A DNA stretch of 64,000 nt, taken from contig CM022945.1 in NCBI GenBank assembly GCA_012931725.1, positions 155,033,354-155,097,353 on the forward strand, read 5' to 3'. Numbering within the stretch: position 1 is the first letter of the stretch; each line of letters opens with the position of its first letter. The notes beneath the pieces were generated by a model. That model was not told the DNA's origin. It was given only the letters and a program-made list of their open reading frames with translations, and did not search any database. Positions 11,825 through 23,118 of this stretch are shown in pieces. Origin of the DNA: Litsea cubeba. Its lineage: Eukaryota; Streptophyta; Magnoliopsida; Laurales; Lauraceae. The translations under genes and the position numbers were made by a program.

Positions 11825-12048
11825 CGGCCCTAGCGACAAGTGCCTGGAGCTTGTTGAAGACGCACCAATACAAGATAGTTCAAACGATTATGGATTTTTT
11901 GTAATGAGATTTGTATAGCATGTTGTCCTCAATCAAAAGAATGCTTTCAACTCAACAGGACATGATGTACTACAGATGCAGATTAGTTGTCGACCTTTAC
12001 ATCAAGCAACGTGAATTGTATGAGAGAAGGCTGAAATCTTCTGTGTGA
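11825..12048 (+). pseudogene. Ulp1-like C48 cysteine peptidase C-terminal remnant
   Basis: After a good acceptor (CTTGCTTGCAG ending at 11824) the frame reads KCLELVEDAPIQDSSNDYG then FFVMRFV. This matches the end of plant Ulp1/SUMO-protease domains, where Q lies before a D-C-G-x-F-V catalytic block. Here the Cys position is Tyr (TAT, 11889-11891). A stop (TAG, 11916) and a one-base shift follow. The next frame continues with QQDMMYYRCRLVVDLYIKQ, typical of the family tail, ending at TGA 12046-12048. In plants such domains are often carried by MULE or CACTA transposons, so this is probably a dead transposon gene rather than a host gene. Confidence 0.6.
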
Positions 12049-12432
12049 GTCAAGTGTTTTGAGTCATGGCTTGAGTGGAGAATACAGTGTTAAAACGTTG
12101 AGCACTCTGTATAATGTATAAGTTCGTGTGATTTAGATTCTTTAATAGAACTATTTTTGTTAATGTATATGATTTCAATTGCTCTATTTAGATTGGAAGT
12201 GACTTGTTTTGGCAATAATGATAAAATTGCCAAACAGGTTGTTAATGAGAAACACAATGCTATTGTGACATAGCTTCAACAAATGAGAACTTGTAATGTG
12301 TGGTTGATGTTGACAAAAATGGAATTTCTAAATGTAATGTGTATTTTGGAGCTTCTAAATGTGGGTGGAAACAAGTTTTTTTGTTATATATGTTGGTGGT
12401 GCAAGATGAAAATTGTCAAACGGGTTATTTTA
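12049..12432. other. AT-rich 3' flank of the Ulp1 remnant
   Basis: I see no gene. It leads directly into the 95-bp array and is probably the non-coding end of the same transposon. Confidence 0.4.
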
Positions 12433-12860
12433 TGTTGATGTCAATGAATCTTTTGTCGACGTCAACAATTCACATGGTCACTCATGGTGCTAACTAGGCA
12501 TTTTTGTTGACGTCAACACTTTTTTAATGTTGATGTCGACGAATCTTCTGTTGACGTCAACAAACTCACAGGGCCACTCATGGTGCTAACTGGGCGTTTT
12601 TGTTGACATCAACACAATTTTATGTTGATGTCAATGAATCTTCTGTCGACGTCAAACAAATTCACAGGGTCACTCATGATGTTAACTGAGCATTTTTGTT
12701 GACGTTGACACAATTTTATATTGATGTTGACGAATCTTCTATCGACGTCAACAAATTCACAGGGTCACTGATTGTAATAACTGGGCATTTTTGTTGATGT
12801 CCACACAATTTTATGTTGATGTTGACGAATGTTTTGTTGTTGTCAATAAATATTACTCAT
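12433..12860. repeat. 95-bp tandem array rich in TTGACGTCAA palindromes, about 4.5 copies
   Basis: Unit starts (TGTTGATG or TATTGATG) fall at 12433, 12528, 12623, 12719 and 12814, a regular 95-96 bp period. The best units contain GTTGACGTCAAC, a perfect 12-bp palindrome with a CRE/bZIP-like TGACGTCA core, twice per unit. Position and style fit subterminal repeats of a CACTA-type DNA transposon; the terminal inverted repeat itself was not found. Confidence 0.75.
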
Positions 12861-13068
12861 GACAGAATAGGGAAGTGGTTATGTGACATCAACAAAAAAA
12901 GGGCAAAATAGGAAAAAAGAAATGATTTGGGTTGGAAGTCCTTCGCCGTCATTATAGAAGTGTTCTAGGCAAGGGTCCTCCAAACGGGTTCATTAAGTAA
13001 TCCTACCCTTACCTTGGGGCAATTCTATCAATCGAGATTTCATAAGACCGGGTTACGAGGCCTATGTG
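12861..13068. other. Unassigned stretch before Tat leader
   Basis: I see no gene. The sequence from 13069 (TACTCTCTCGTC) matches the one that begins at 42313 after the copia element, so the 12861-13068 stretch is either the outer Tat leader or transposon flank. Confidence 0.35.
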
Positions 13069-13904
13069 TACTCTCTCGTCTTTTAAATAAATAAAAATTT
13101 TCAAAATATAAATTTTTAAAATATAAAAAAATTAAAAATAAAAATAAAAATAAAAAAAATAAAAGATTTTTTTAAAAAAAAATCTTCAAAAAAAAGATTT
13201 TTTTCAAAAAAAAAATAAAACCTACCGTCATTTTTGGGTTCAGATTGGAGAAATTTTGGTCTCCTCCTTTTTGAGCACTGGCGCTCGCGGAAATCGCTGA
13301 GCCCGTGTTCATATTGGAATGCCTTTTGCTCTCTTTGATGAACCCGATCATGGCCTTTCAAAAAAAAAACTCATCATTTTTGGATTCAGAACCGAGAAAT
13401 TATGGTTCATTTCCTTCTGAGTACTGGCGCTCGCGGGAAATCGCTTGAGACCGTATTTTGGATCGGAATACCATCTGCTCTCTTTGATGAATCCAATCTT
13501 GACCTTTCAAAACAGAGAATCTCATCTCATGAATGCGGTCTCAAAACATTTGTGTCTAGCGGTACTGGTACGCCCTTTCAGGGTCTACTGTATTCGCGAC
13601 CGGCACATTTGTAACTCCGACCTTATATTATTCTTACATCGAGCAAGCTCTGCTTCTCGATAAGTCGAATTTAGGTTCACAATTGCTTTTAGCAGTCACT
13701 GGGATGCTCATTCTGGGCTTACCATACCTGCGATCAGAATAATTGTACCTTCTAGGCTTTTTGCCTTCTTCATATTGCTTGGATCATCTCCCTCGAGCGA
13801 TTTGAAAAGACAAAACTATAGAACTTCCCATTTATGCTCATTATATTCTTGTGATTACTATGGATGTGGTCTTTGTTTCAGAATTTTTTTTTGAAAAACT
13901 AACA
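13069..13904 (+). other. Tat leader (untranslated) of copy 2
   Basis: An A/T low-complexity block (13085-13220) is followed by two diverged units of about 145 bp. These contain TCATTTTTGGRTTCAGA, then GAGTACTGGCGCTCGCGG, then CTCTCTTTGATGAA (about 13227 and 13371). The leader ends at the gag ATG. TTTGTTTCAG just upstream (about 13880) could be a splice acceptor in the leader. Confidence 0.55.
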
Positions 13905-16900
13905 ATGGCAGCATCGATTACCATTACTTTCAATGAAGAGCAAGCACCAGCTCATGCTCACAGAAGCAAGCGCGCGCAACCTACAAGCACCCCATCAATT
14001 GCCGAAGCGGTTAACTCCCTCGACAACTCTCTGAACTCCGGGTCGACCTCGACTCCCTGGACTATTGTCTTTGGGACGCTGGGACCATTCCCACTTCCCG
14101 AAGAACAAACTACTCTTCTAAGAAGCAGAAGGTCGCCTTTCAATGTGTTACTACCTTGACACCAAAAGGCGAGCTCCAAAAGGCCCGAAGCCTGTGGCAC
14201 CCCCACGAAGCCTTGACCCGCAAACGACCAGGTCTATCCCAAGACTTGGTCCCCAAGACCTTCACCAAAACAAAGAAGGTCCCAAATATCCACCAAACCA
14301 GCATACCTGGCCCCACTCAAGGAGAACCAGTTCTACCCTCTTGCCTACATGAAAGAGGAGAGACCCATCTCCAACCTGACTCCCAAGTCAACCCAGCATG
14401 AGCCGGCTTGTTCCTACAAGCCCAAATCAGATCATGCATCACAAGGCCTCTGCAAGCACCTGCTAAGGCCTACAATCTGCAGTTCGACCCTTCATCTCTA
14501 CAGGGGCCGAACTCGAAAAATTTAAAGCTTCGCTGCAGCAGGCGAAGGACAGGGTCCGCATCCTGTCCCTGCCCAGCTACAAAGAAGACAGGCTCGGCTG
14601 CTGCGCCCGAGGAAGCACGTCCTTCATTGTCAAAGCCCAGCCAGAGTTGACCGAAGCTCAAATTGCTCGTCGTATACGCCGCCACGCGTCGTATCAACAA
14701 AAGAGACTAGAGAAGCAAAGGACCTAGCCTCCTACGCTTCAAGTCTCTCACAAATGGGTCAAAAAAGAAAGACCCAACCAAGTTGCTGCTGTCCATATGG
14801 TTGGAAAAACCAGAAGACGCCAAAAGTCAGCATCCAAAATCCATCCAACGTCCGATGACCCGCAGCGTCTCCAGGACAAGAAGACATCGGAAGAATCCCC
14901 TGCACCTTCAAACAAAGGACGGCAGAGTGATTCTTCCTTAAGCTCTTCATCAAAAGAATGAGCCCCAGCTCAGTCACCAGGACGGTTTCTTCTTCGTTCG
15001 AATCTCGAAGGATGAACGTCCTGGCAATAAATTCTGAGCCACCACCTCGCAACCCACCTCAAGATGATGCGATAACACCATCCCGCAGTTGGAACAAGGC
15101 CAACAGAGGATTGAACTCTGAGGGAAAACCTTCTCCTCGCCTTCCAAAAATCAGGCGAACAATGAACCTCCTCTGAATCATCAAGACGATGAGGTAAATG
15201 GGGAAGAAAATGAGTCATGCGCCCTTACAAAAAAGGACGTAGACAGTATCCTCGCAAAAGCAAAAGAAGAGGATATACTCAAGGAGCATGGGATCAAGCC
15301 ACCATATCCCTTATGGATGGACTCGGTCCCGTTCCCTACAAAATTCAAGCATCCTACTCTCCAAACATATACTGGGAAAGGATCAGCCAGACAGCACGTC
15401 ATCCACTTCAAGATTTGACGGAAGCTATCGCGGATCGAGATGCACTCAAGATCTGCCTCTTCGCAAGTACCCTAAAAGGTACGGCCTTCGACTGGTACCT
15501 TCCACTCTGCCGGAGGACTCCATCCAAAATTGGGTCATGCTAGAGACACGCTTCCTGACTCACTTCAAAGGTGAGGATCATCCCGCTACTATGGCTCAGC
15601 TGTGCAGCCTAAAACAGGGGGAGAATGAGTCAACATATGACTTCATTCATAGGTGGAAAGCAATGGCATACAAATGCTCTGATGTATTGTCACAAGCGTC
15701 GCTAGTCGACATCTGCCGAAACAACATGAGAGCTAGAATCCGCTCCATGATCATCGGCAACAAATCAAAGAACCTGGGAGAACTCCTAGAAGCTTCCATG
15801 GGAGCAGAAATGGTGATTAAAGACCTCAACAGTCAATCATCAAGAAAAGAGCCAACCGCCATTGCAATCTCTACACCAAAGAAGAAAGAGGTCATCAATG
15901 TGCAAACCAAGTCAGCTCATCAGCCACCAAAGAAAGGTGAAAACAAAGCTGTTGGTAAGAGACCTGAACTATCAGATGCCTTCAAAGAGCGAGTAGAAAA
16001 GAAATACCCGTTCGATGAAGATGTTGATGAAATCTTCGGGGCTCTTGTAGCGAACGGCAAGCTCACTTTACCTGAACCAAAAGACCGAGTGATTTTGGCA
16101 AAACCAACGATCCTCGGTACTGTCCATATCACCAGATGATCTCGCATCCTCTCAATCAATGCTTCGTTGTGAGGGAGAAAATAAATGAGATGTGGAAAAA
16201 CGGAGTCATCACCTTTGACAAAAACTATGGGTGACATGTGGACAAATATCAAAATCACCGAAGAAGAAGATCACTACTTCCTTCAAGTTGATAAACTCAA
16301 TCCAAGCATCCGAGGAACTAGTTCAAAACCTTGGTCTGGAAATGCCCTTGAAGCCCCAGAAGGTTTCGTTGAGCTGGAAGCCTCCGAAAATGTTTTGGAG
16401 GAACCACCTTCGAACCCTCCAACAAAAGATCATGTTCAAAAGATAGACTTGGGAACACCTGAAACCCATGTCCTGTATTTATCGGCAAGAATATAAAGGA
16501 TGATGAGTTACCCGAGATATCGTCATTCTTCGTGAGTTCGTTGATTGCTTTGCATGGTCTTACGCTGAAATGCCTGGCTTAGATCCCAAAACAGCAGTCC
16601 ACAAACTCAATCTTCAAGAAGACATCAAGCCTATCAAACAGGGCCAAAGAAGATTCCGTCCAGATGTGATGGATAAAATTGAACAAGAAGTTCAAAAACT
16701 CAAAAGCGTCGGCTTCATCCGTGAGGAACAACATCCTGAATGGTTGGCCAACATTGTCCCCGTAACAAAGAAAAAACGAGCAGATCAGGTTCTGTATTAA
16801 CTATAGAGACCTGAATGGTGCATGCCCTAAAGATGAATTTCCGCTCCCCATACCAGAGGTAATGATTGACAATACCTGTGGATTCGAGCAAATGACATTC

Positions 16901-19765
16901 ATGGATGGTTTCTCTGGCTACAATCAGATAAAGATGCATCCTGAAGATGAAAAACATACATCCTTTCGGACTCCATTTGGCGTGTATTGCTACACTGTCA
17001 TTCCATTTGGTCTGAAAAATGCTGGTGCCACATATCAGAGGGCTATGATAAAGATATTCCAAGATATGCAGCATAAAATGGTCGAGTGTTACGTTGATGA
17101 CCTCGCCGTTAAAAGCAAAAGAAAAGAAGATCATCTTGAAGACCTTCGAGAAGTCTTCCTCCGACTTCGCAAACAAAAACTGCGAATGAATCCTTTGAAA
17201 TGCTTCTTCGGCGTCTCATCGGGTAAGTTCCTTGGATTCTTAGTTCAGAAAGCTGGAATAGAGCTTGACCCCATAAAGTCAAAGCCATTCTAGAAATGCC
17301 CTCTCCAAGAACCTTGAGAGAACTCAAATGGCTTCAAGGGAGATTGGCCTACATCAGACGGTTCATCTCCAATCTTTCGGGGAAATGCCGTCCATTCTCC
17401 CGGTTGATGAAAAAAGGTGTAAACTTTGTCTGGGATGCTGACTGTGAAGCTGTGTTCCAAGATATCAAGTCATATCTGACCAAACCTCCAGTGTTAGCTA
17501 CTCCTACCACTGGAAAACCATTCATTTGTACACAAGAGCCCTTGATCACTCTCTGGGTGCTCTGCTTGCACAAGAAAATGATGAAAGAAAAGAAGCTGCT
17601 CTATACTACCTCAGCCGCATGCTAGTAGGTGCAGAGCATCGCCACTCTCCAGTCGAAAAAGAATGTCTTGCAGTGATGTTCGCCGTACAAAAGCTACGTC
17701 ACTACTTGCTTTCCAACACAGTCTGCCTGGTCTCAAGGATCAACCTCTTGAAGGTCCTCGTCACAAAAGCAGGTCCTCTCAATGCACGACAGGCCAAATG
17801 GTCCATCCTTCTGTCACAATTTGATATTAGGGATGTACCGCAAAAGGCAATCAAAGGACAAGCTCTAGCAGACTTTCTCGCAGAGCATCCATTGCCTAAA
17901 GATTCTCCACTCAGAGACGATCTCCCAGACGAACCAGTCTACAATTGTGGAGACTTTCTCACAAAATGCTTCCTGGGACATGTACTTTGATGGTGCAACC
18001 AGAACAAATGAAAAAAGATAGCTGATCTCGGGAGTTGGCATCCTCTTTGTTAGTCCTGACAAATACATGATTCCACACGCTTTCTTGCTACTGAAACCAT
18101 GCACAAACAATGTAGCTGAATATCAAGCTCTGATCCTAGGATTGGAACTCACCATCGAATCCGGTATCACCATGCTGGAAATCTTTGGAGACTCTCAACT
18201 GATCGTCAACCAGATGAATCAGAAATTTGAAGTCAGGAAGCCTGATTTACTGCCTTACTACAACAAGGCACAATCGCTTCTGCAAAAGTTTGACATCTGT
18301 CACATCACCCACATTCGTAGAGGTGAAAACATACGTGCAGATGCCCTGGCTGGACTTGCCGCATATATGGCAATCCAGGAAGGGGAAAACATGCAAATCA
18401 CAGTGTGCGAAAGAAGAATCCTCCCTCCTCTTAACACACACCAAGCAGTTACTGAATGTCACCGAGTGGTTGGAAGTCGGATTTATATCCTTCAACCTTC
18501 AATCTATGACTGGAGGGATCCGTTCATTGATTACACTATGTTCGGAATCCTACCTGAAGATCCAAAGAACGGGTAAGCATCCAAAGGCGAACCCCAAACT
18601 TTCATTTGGATATTCCTTCAAAAATCCTTTACAGGAAATCCTTCAACGGAGTACTTCTACGCTGCTTGTCACAACAAGAGGCTGAAGAAAAACACTCAAG
18701 AAGTTCATGCTGGTCTTTGCGGAGCTCATCAGGCTGGTCCCAAGCTCTATGATCAGATAAAAATGTTAGGTTATTACTGGCCTACCATGGTAGCTAACGC
18801 AATGCAATTTGCTAAACGCTGCCAACAATGCCAAGTTCATGGAGATTACATTCACATGCCTCCAGAATGGCTACATCCTACTGCGATTTCATGGCCTTTC
18901 GAAGCCTGGGGTATGGACATCATAGGTCCTATTTCTCCCCCTTCAAGCAAAGCTCGTCGCTTCATCTTCGCCGCTACGGATTATTTCTCCAAGTGGTCAG
19001 AAGCATTTGCGCTTAACGAAATGAAGACCTCATCAGTCCCTTCAGTTCTCTGCGCACCAACATCATTTGTGCGTTTCGGCATACCCAAAAGATTCGTCAA
19101 TTTCGGGATCATTGATTCTACAGGTTCTGCGACAAATACAAAATCCAAAGCTATCCTTTGACTCCATATCAATTCGGCATGCAAATGGATTAGCAGAAGC
19201 TTTCAACAAGACACTCTGTAAAATCCTCAAAAAAATGGTCTCTAGTCACCAAAAGAGACTGGAGCGAACAAACTGTCTGAAGCTTTGTGGGCCTATCGAA
19301 CCACCGTTCGAGGACCAACCCATAGCACACTATTCCTCCTTAGTCTATGGATGCGAAGCTGTCGTTAGCCTTAGAAGTACAAATTCCTTCTTTGAGGGTA
19401 TCCTTGCAAAATGACATTACTCAAGAAAGCAATGTCAAAATTGGTGACTCCATGAGCTGGACAATCTCGATAAGAGATGGCTCGAGGCTCGATAAAGCAT
19501 TGAACTTTACCAAGCACGCATGGCAGGATCTTTCGACAAAAAGGTCAGGCAACGCGGCCTACAAAAAGGGTGACTTGGTTCTTACGGTAAAAAGACCAAT
19601 GGTCTTCGCTCACAAGTCCAAAGGAAAAACTTGAGCCAAAATGGGAGGGACCCTACGTCATCGACAAGGTTTTCTCCAATGGCGCATACGCACTCCTAAA
19701 CATGGAGGGTGATAGATGTATGGCTGCCCATCAATGACAATATTTTAAAACGGTACTACCCTTGA
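13905..19765 (+). pseudogene. Tat gag-pol pseudogene, copy 2
   Basis: It starts MAASITITFNEEQ. Recognisable in order and in several frames are the gag capsid region (about 15400-15850), a broken zinc finger (about 16130), RT with CYVDDLAV (about 17088-17112), RNase H, the second RNase H (about 17985-18370), the integrase zinc finger (about 18710-18840) and core, and a tail ending TYR-TYR-PRO-stop at 19765. A deletion near 16320 joins sequence equivalent to 45585 with 48752, removing the acidic region, protease and G-patch. Frameshifts and in-frame stops occur throughout; for example a stop breaks the RT just before the YRDLNGACP block at about 16798. It cannot make protein. Confidence 0.9.
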
Positions 19766-20119
19766 AGACGTACCCAACTGGGTAAAAGCAATGCCTTTAC
19801 GGCCAAAATCGGTTTCTAGGTACTCGCTCGCTAAACCCACTCTTTTTAGAATTTTCATATCAAATGTTGAAATTTCTAGAAATTGAAACAATGCTTTCTT
19901 TCATCGTTTCATTGTTCAAAAATCCAAGTTTAGGAATGCTTTTCCTAAACTTGACCAAGATTTTCAACCCTTGAACCCAAAATTCATGGTTGAAACAAAA
20001 TCCGGATTCAGAGATTTCCACCCTAGTCCACCCTGCCTTTTACCACCAAAATGATTTTTAGGTCAAAACTTATGACCCTCGTGTCTTTAAACAAAAAAAA
20101 ATATTTTTTCAAAAAACCG

Positions 20120-20700
20120 CGGGGAAGCGACGCTTAGTCAATACTCGCACAAATCGGGAAGCATGCGAACCCACGTTCGACACTTCCAAAATCCGCAGGG
20201 AAGCAACATTTCGTCGATACTTGCAAAAACCAAAACCTGAAAAAAAAAAAACGTGGAGACGCAACATTTCAGTTGATATCCACAACCCAAATTTCAAAGG
20301 TTCGAAAAAACCTAAAAACCGTGGAGACGTAATATTTCAGTTGATATCCACAACCCAAATTTCAAAGGTTCGAAAAAACCAAGAAACCGTGGAGATGCAA
20401 CATTGCAGTTGATATCCATAACCCAAAGGTTCGAGAAAACCACAAATTTCAAAAATCGTAGGGAACAACATCAAGTCAGTACCCCGCAAACCAAAATTTT
20501 TGAAAAGTAAGGATGCGACATTCCATCGATACTTGCACCCAAATCCGCGAGGATGCGACATTCCATCGATACTCGCAACTGAATGAGCAAGGATGCGACA
20601 TTCCATCGATACTCGCAACCGAATGAGCAAGGATGCGACATTCCATCGATACTTGCAAGACCATTCAGCAGGGAGGCGACTTTTAGTCGATACTTGTATT
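20120..20700 (+). repeat. Tandem array of CGACATTCCATCGATACTCGCA-type units, copy 2
   Basis: Diverged units of GGATGCGACATTCCATCGATAC plus a spacer are spaced 40-41 bp in the best part (20511-20665). Looser upstream variants include GAAGCGACGCTTAGTCAATACTC and GGAGACGCAACATTTCAGTTGATATCC. The array is conserved at 52560-53020. Confidence 0.75.
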
Positions 20701-20716
20701 TTTTGAATACCAAAAC

Positions 20717-20925
20717 CGGCTATAAATGCCACCAAACCGGCTATAAATGCCACCAAATAGGTTATAATGCCACCAAACCGGCTATCAATGCCACAAACCA
20801 AAAACTTGGCTTTCAAAAAACCTGGCTATTAATGCCACAAACTCGGCTATCAATGCACAAAACTGGCTATCAATGCCACCAAAAACGGCTTCCATGCCAC
20901 AAACAAAATCTGGCTCCCATGCCAA
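20717..20925 (+). repeat. CGGCTATNAATGCCAC minisatellite, copy 2 tail
   Basis: About ten units of roughly 18-20 bp, drifting from GGCTATAAATGCCAC to GGCTATCAATGCCAC to GGCTCCCATGCC. They share the core with the LTR minisatellite. Confidence 0.75.
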
Positions 20926-20975
20926 AACAATCATTTGACAAAAGATTTTCACAAAATGACAAGCTTTTGATCAAA

Positions 20976-21290
20976 TCACATTTAGCAATTACTTTCATCA
21001 CAAAAAGATTTAAGTGAGTGTAGGGAAATAAAAAAAAGCATCCCATTTAGCAATTACTTTCATCACAAAAAGATTTAAGTGAGCGTAGGGAAAAAAAAGC
21101 ATCCCATTTAGCAATTACTTTCATCACAAAAAGATTTAAGTGAGCGTAGGGAAAACAAAACAAAAAAAAAAAGCATCCCATTTAGCAATTGCTTTCATCA
21201 CAAAAAGACTTAAGTGAGCGTAGGGAAAAAAAAACATCACATTTAGCAATTGCTTTCATCACACAAAAAGATTTAAGTGAACATAAGGAA
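20976..21290 (+). repeat. Tandem repeat of about 67 bp x 5, copy 2 tail
   Basis: Units contain CATTTAGCAATTACTTTCATC, then ACAAAAAGATTTAAGTGAGCGTAGGG and an A-run. Five are here against two at 53455-53585, so copy number varies between element copies. Confidence 0.75.
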
Positions 21291-21436
21291 AACAAAAAAA
21301 AGAGTACCAAAAAAATACATGCGGTACCAAAAGAAAGAAAGTGTTCACAAGCACTACAAAAAAAAAAAAAAAGAGTACCAAAAATACATGTGTTACCAAA
21401 AAAAAAAAGGATAGTTTATGCTACAAAAATCAGGAG

Positions 21437-23118
21437 CTCACCAAAAATGGTCTCCAGCCAAAATTTCAGCTCCTCAAGCAAACTTTTGGCCTCAGCCTCA
21501 GAGTTTCCAAGGCACGCTTCTTCAAAAACTTGCCATGAGATGCTGGAGAAGGCTGCAACCCTTCTTTCACACCGGGAAGCTTATCCTCGAGCAGTTTGCC
21601 ATTGTTTGTCCTCTTGAAACTTCCTTTCAAGGACTCGATCAGGCATCTGCAACCCGGCAAATCAAGAGCACTCTCCCTGTCGGTGAGCCTCTATTATAGC
21701 AGCCCACTTGGCAGGCGGACTTGTGCCTTTAAATGCTCAAGACGTTTCCTGGCCTCAATCAGACTCCCTATCAAGGATGTTAAGGTCATGTGTCAGCCCA
21801 TGATGGCTCGCTCTTACTAAGTGTCTTCTCTCGAACTATTCTGCTTCCCCCCCTGCTTTGTGTAGGCCTCATTCGAGTCAGACTTAGACTATCAGCAGGG
21901 GTCCAGTAATCATCTCCTTGAAGGAACTGTTCGTTACAGCAAAACCCATGGTCTTAAACCCACTTGTCACCAAGTGCAATGATCCTATCAACTATCGCCC
22001 TCGGCACCTTGTGAACATCCAGGCCAGCCTCTTCGGAATTACCGAGAATCTCCTGCACATGCTGGATCATGCCCAAATACGGCATCTATGTGTCCAGCAA
22101 GAGAGTCTCAATCCAAGAGCTCAGAACCAGCACCACCACCTTTTTCACAAAAAGAAGAGATGGCCCAGCTAAAGATTCGCCCCGCCTCATCGGTCTGCTG
22201 CTCATATCATGCCCCGTGGAAGAGGACAAAGAAACTCTTTCTAGTTGGATCTGCTGGGGAAGATCTCCGGCACGAGGTACCTCCTCACAGTGTCAGAATT
22301 GGTTACAGGAGTCTCTACCTCCGGATCAACCTCTGGCATTCCCTTGCTCTGGTTCTGAAGGAAGCGACGGACATCTCCTCTGTCACTTCAATACCTGCCA
22401 AAGAAAACAACAAGGTATGAAATAGATCCTATTTGTAAAATCATATCAGGGTTATTACTACAAAATACCTTCTTCGACGACTGGTGGAAACACTCTCTTC
22501 CTCCATGAACTAATCAGAAGCATCATCAACATCGCGTCCATCGATGGTTCAAAGTCATCGGAATCCTGTGGCAATGTCAGCTGACATGAAAATTGTTAGC
22601 AAACCAAGTCACCATACAAAAAAAAAAGAGAAAGCAAAAGAAGTCATACCAGTTGGAGATTCTGGAATCACTCCAGGGTCCCGTCCAGTTCTTCTTTCCT
22701 GGTGCCGACCAACAGGATCCGTCACAGCCTCATCGGCACGAACCCTCAGGCGTCACCAAGTCTTCACTCCCTTCTAAAAAAAGAGCAGCAGAGGAGAAAG
22801 CAGATTTAGAACATGAAAAATCTCTTTGTTTGAAAAGAATAGAAGAGAAAAGGAAGAATAATACCTTCACCTCACGGTCTCTTCTTCTCGGCTTTCTCTT
22901 TTCTCGAGGCTCGTCGGCATTCCCTGGCACCCTCCTCACTAATAGTAAGAGGACATTCCTGTCAGGAGAGTAGGTCCCTTCATGTTTGCCCCTTGCCTGC
23001 GATTGATGACGGATCTTTCCTCTAACTTCTGCAGGCTCGCTTCTTAGAGGAACCTGCCCCACTGTCAGAGTCAGGTCTCCCTACTTGACTCCCTCACTGG
23101 ATTGGCTCTACTCCTTGT
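21437..23118 (-). pseudogene. Tat antisense gene remnant, copy 2
   Basis: It matches the last exons and the end of exon 2 of the antisense gene at 53759-58394. The acceptor and donor regions between exons are recognisable (for example about 22399, 22470 and 22650), but numerous small indels destroy the frame and the usual stop is lost. A Tekay-like LTR interrupts it at 23119, so the N-terminal two-thirds is absent. Confidence 0.75.

Larger units (their letters stand above)
13069..23118 (+). mobile_element. Decayed Tat-lineage element, copy 2 (no LTR in place)
   Basis: It has the same order as the copy at 42313-61872: AT-rich leader, gag, pol, repeat-rich tail and antisense gene. The 5' LTR is absent. 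The 3' end is cut inside the antisense gene by a Tekay-like LTR at 23119. About 3.2 kb is deleted inside gag-pol near 16320. Many frameshifts and stops mark it as older than the 43-61 kb copy. Confidence 0.85.

Noticed and set aside
13880..13904. Possible leader intron ending TTTGTTTCAG before the Tat gag ATG
   Set aside because: The acceptor is conserved in copies at 43150 and 62525, but I could not identify a matching donor, so it is only mentioned in the leader entry.
20337..20816. 159-codon minus-strand frame with repeated SIDGMSHP words
   Set aside because: It is the tandem array read as protein; units change frame with each indel.
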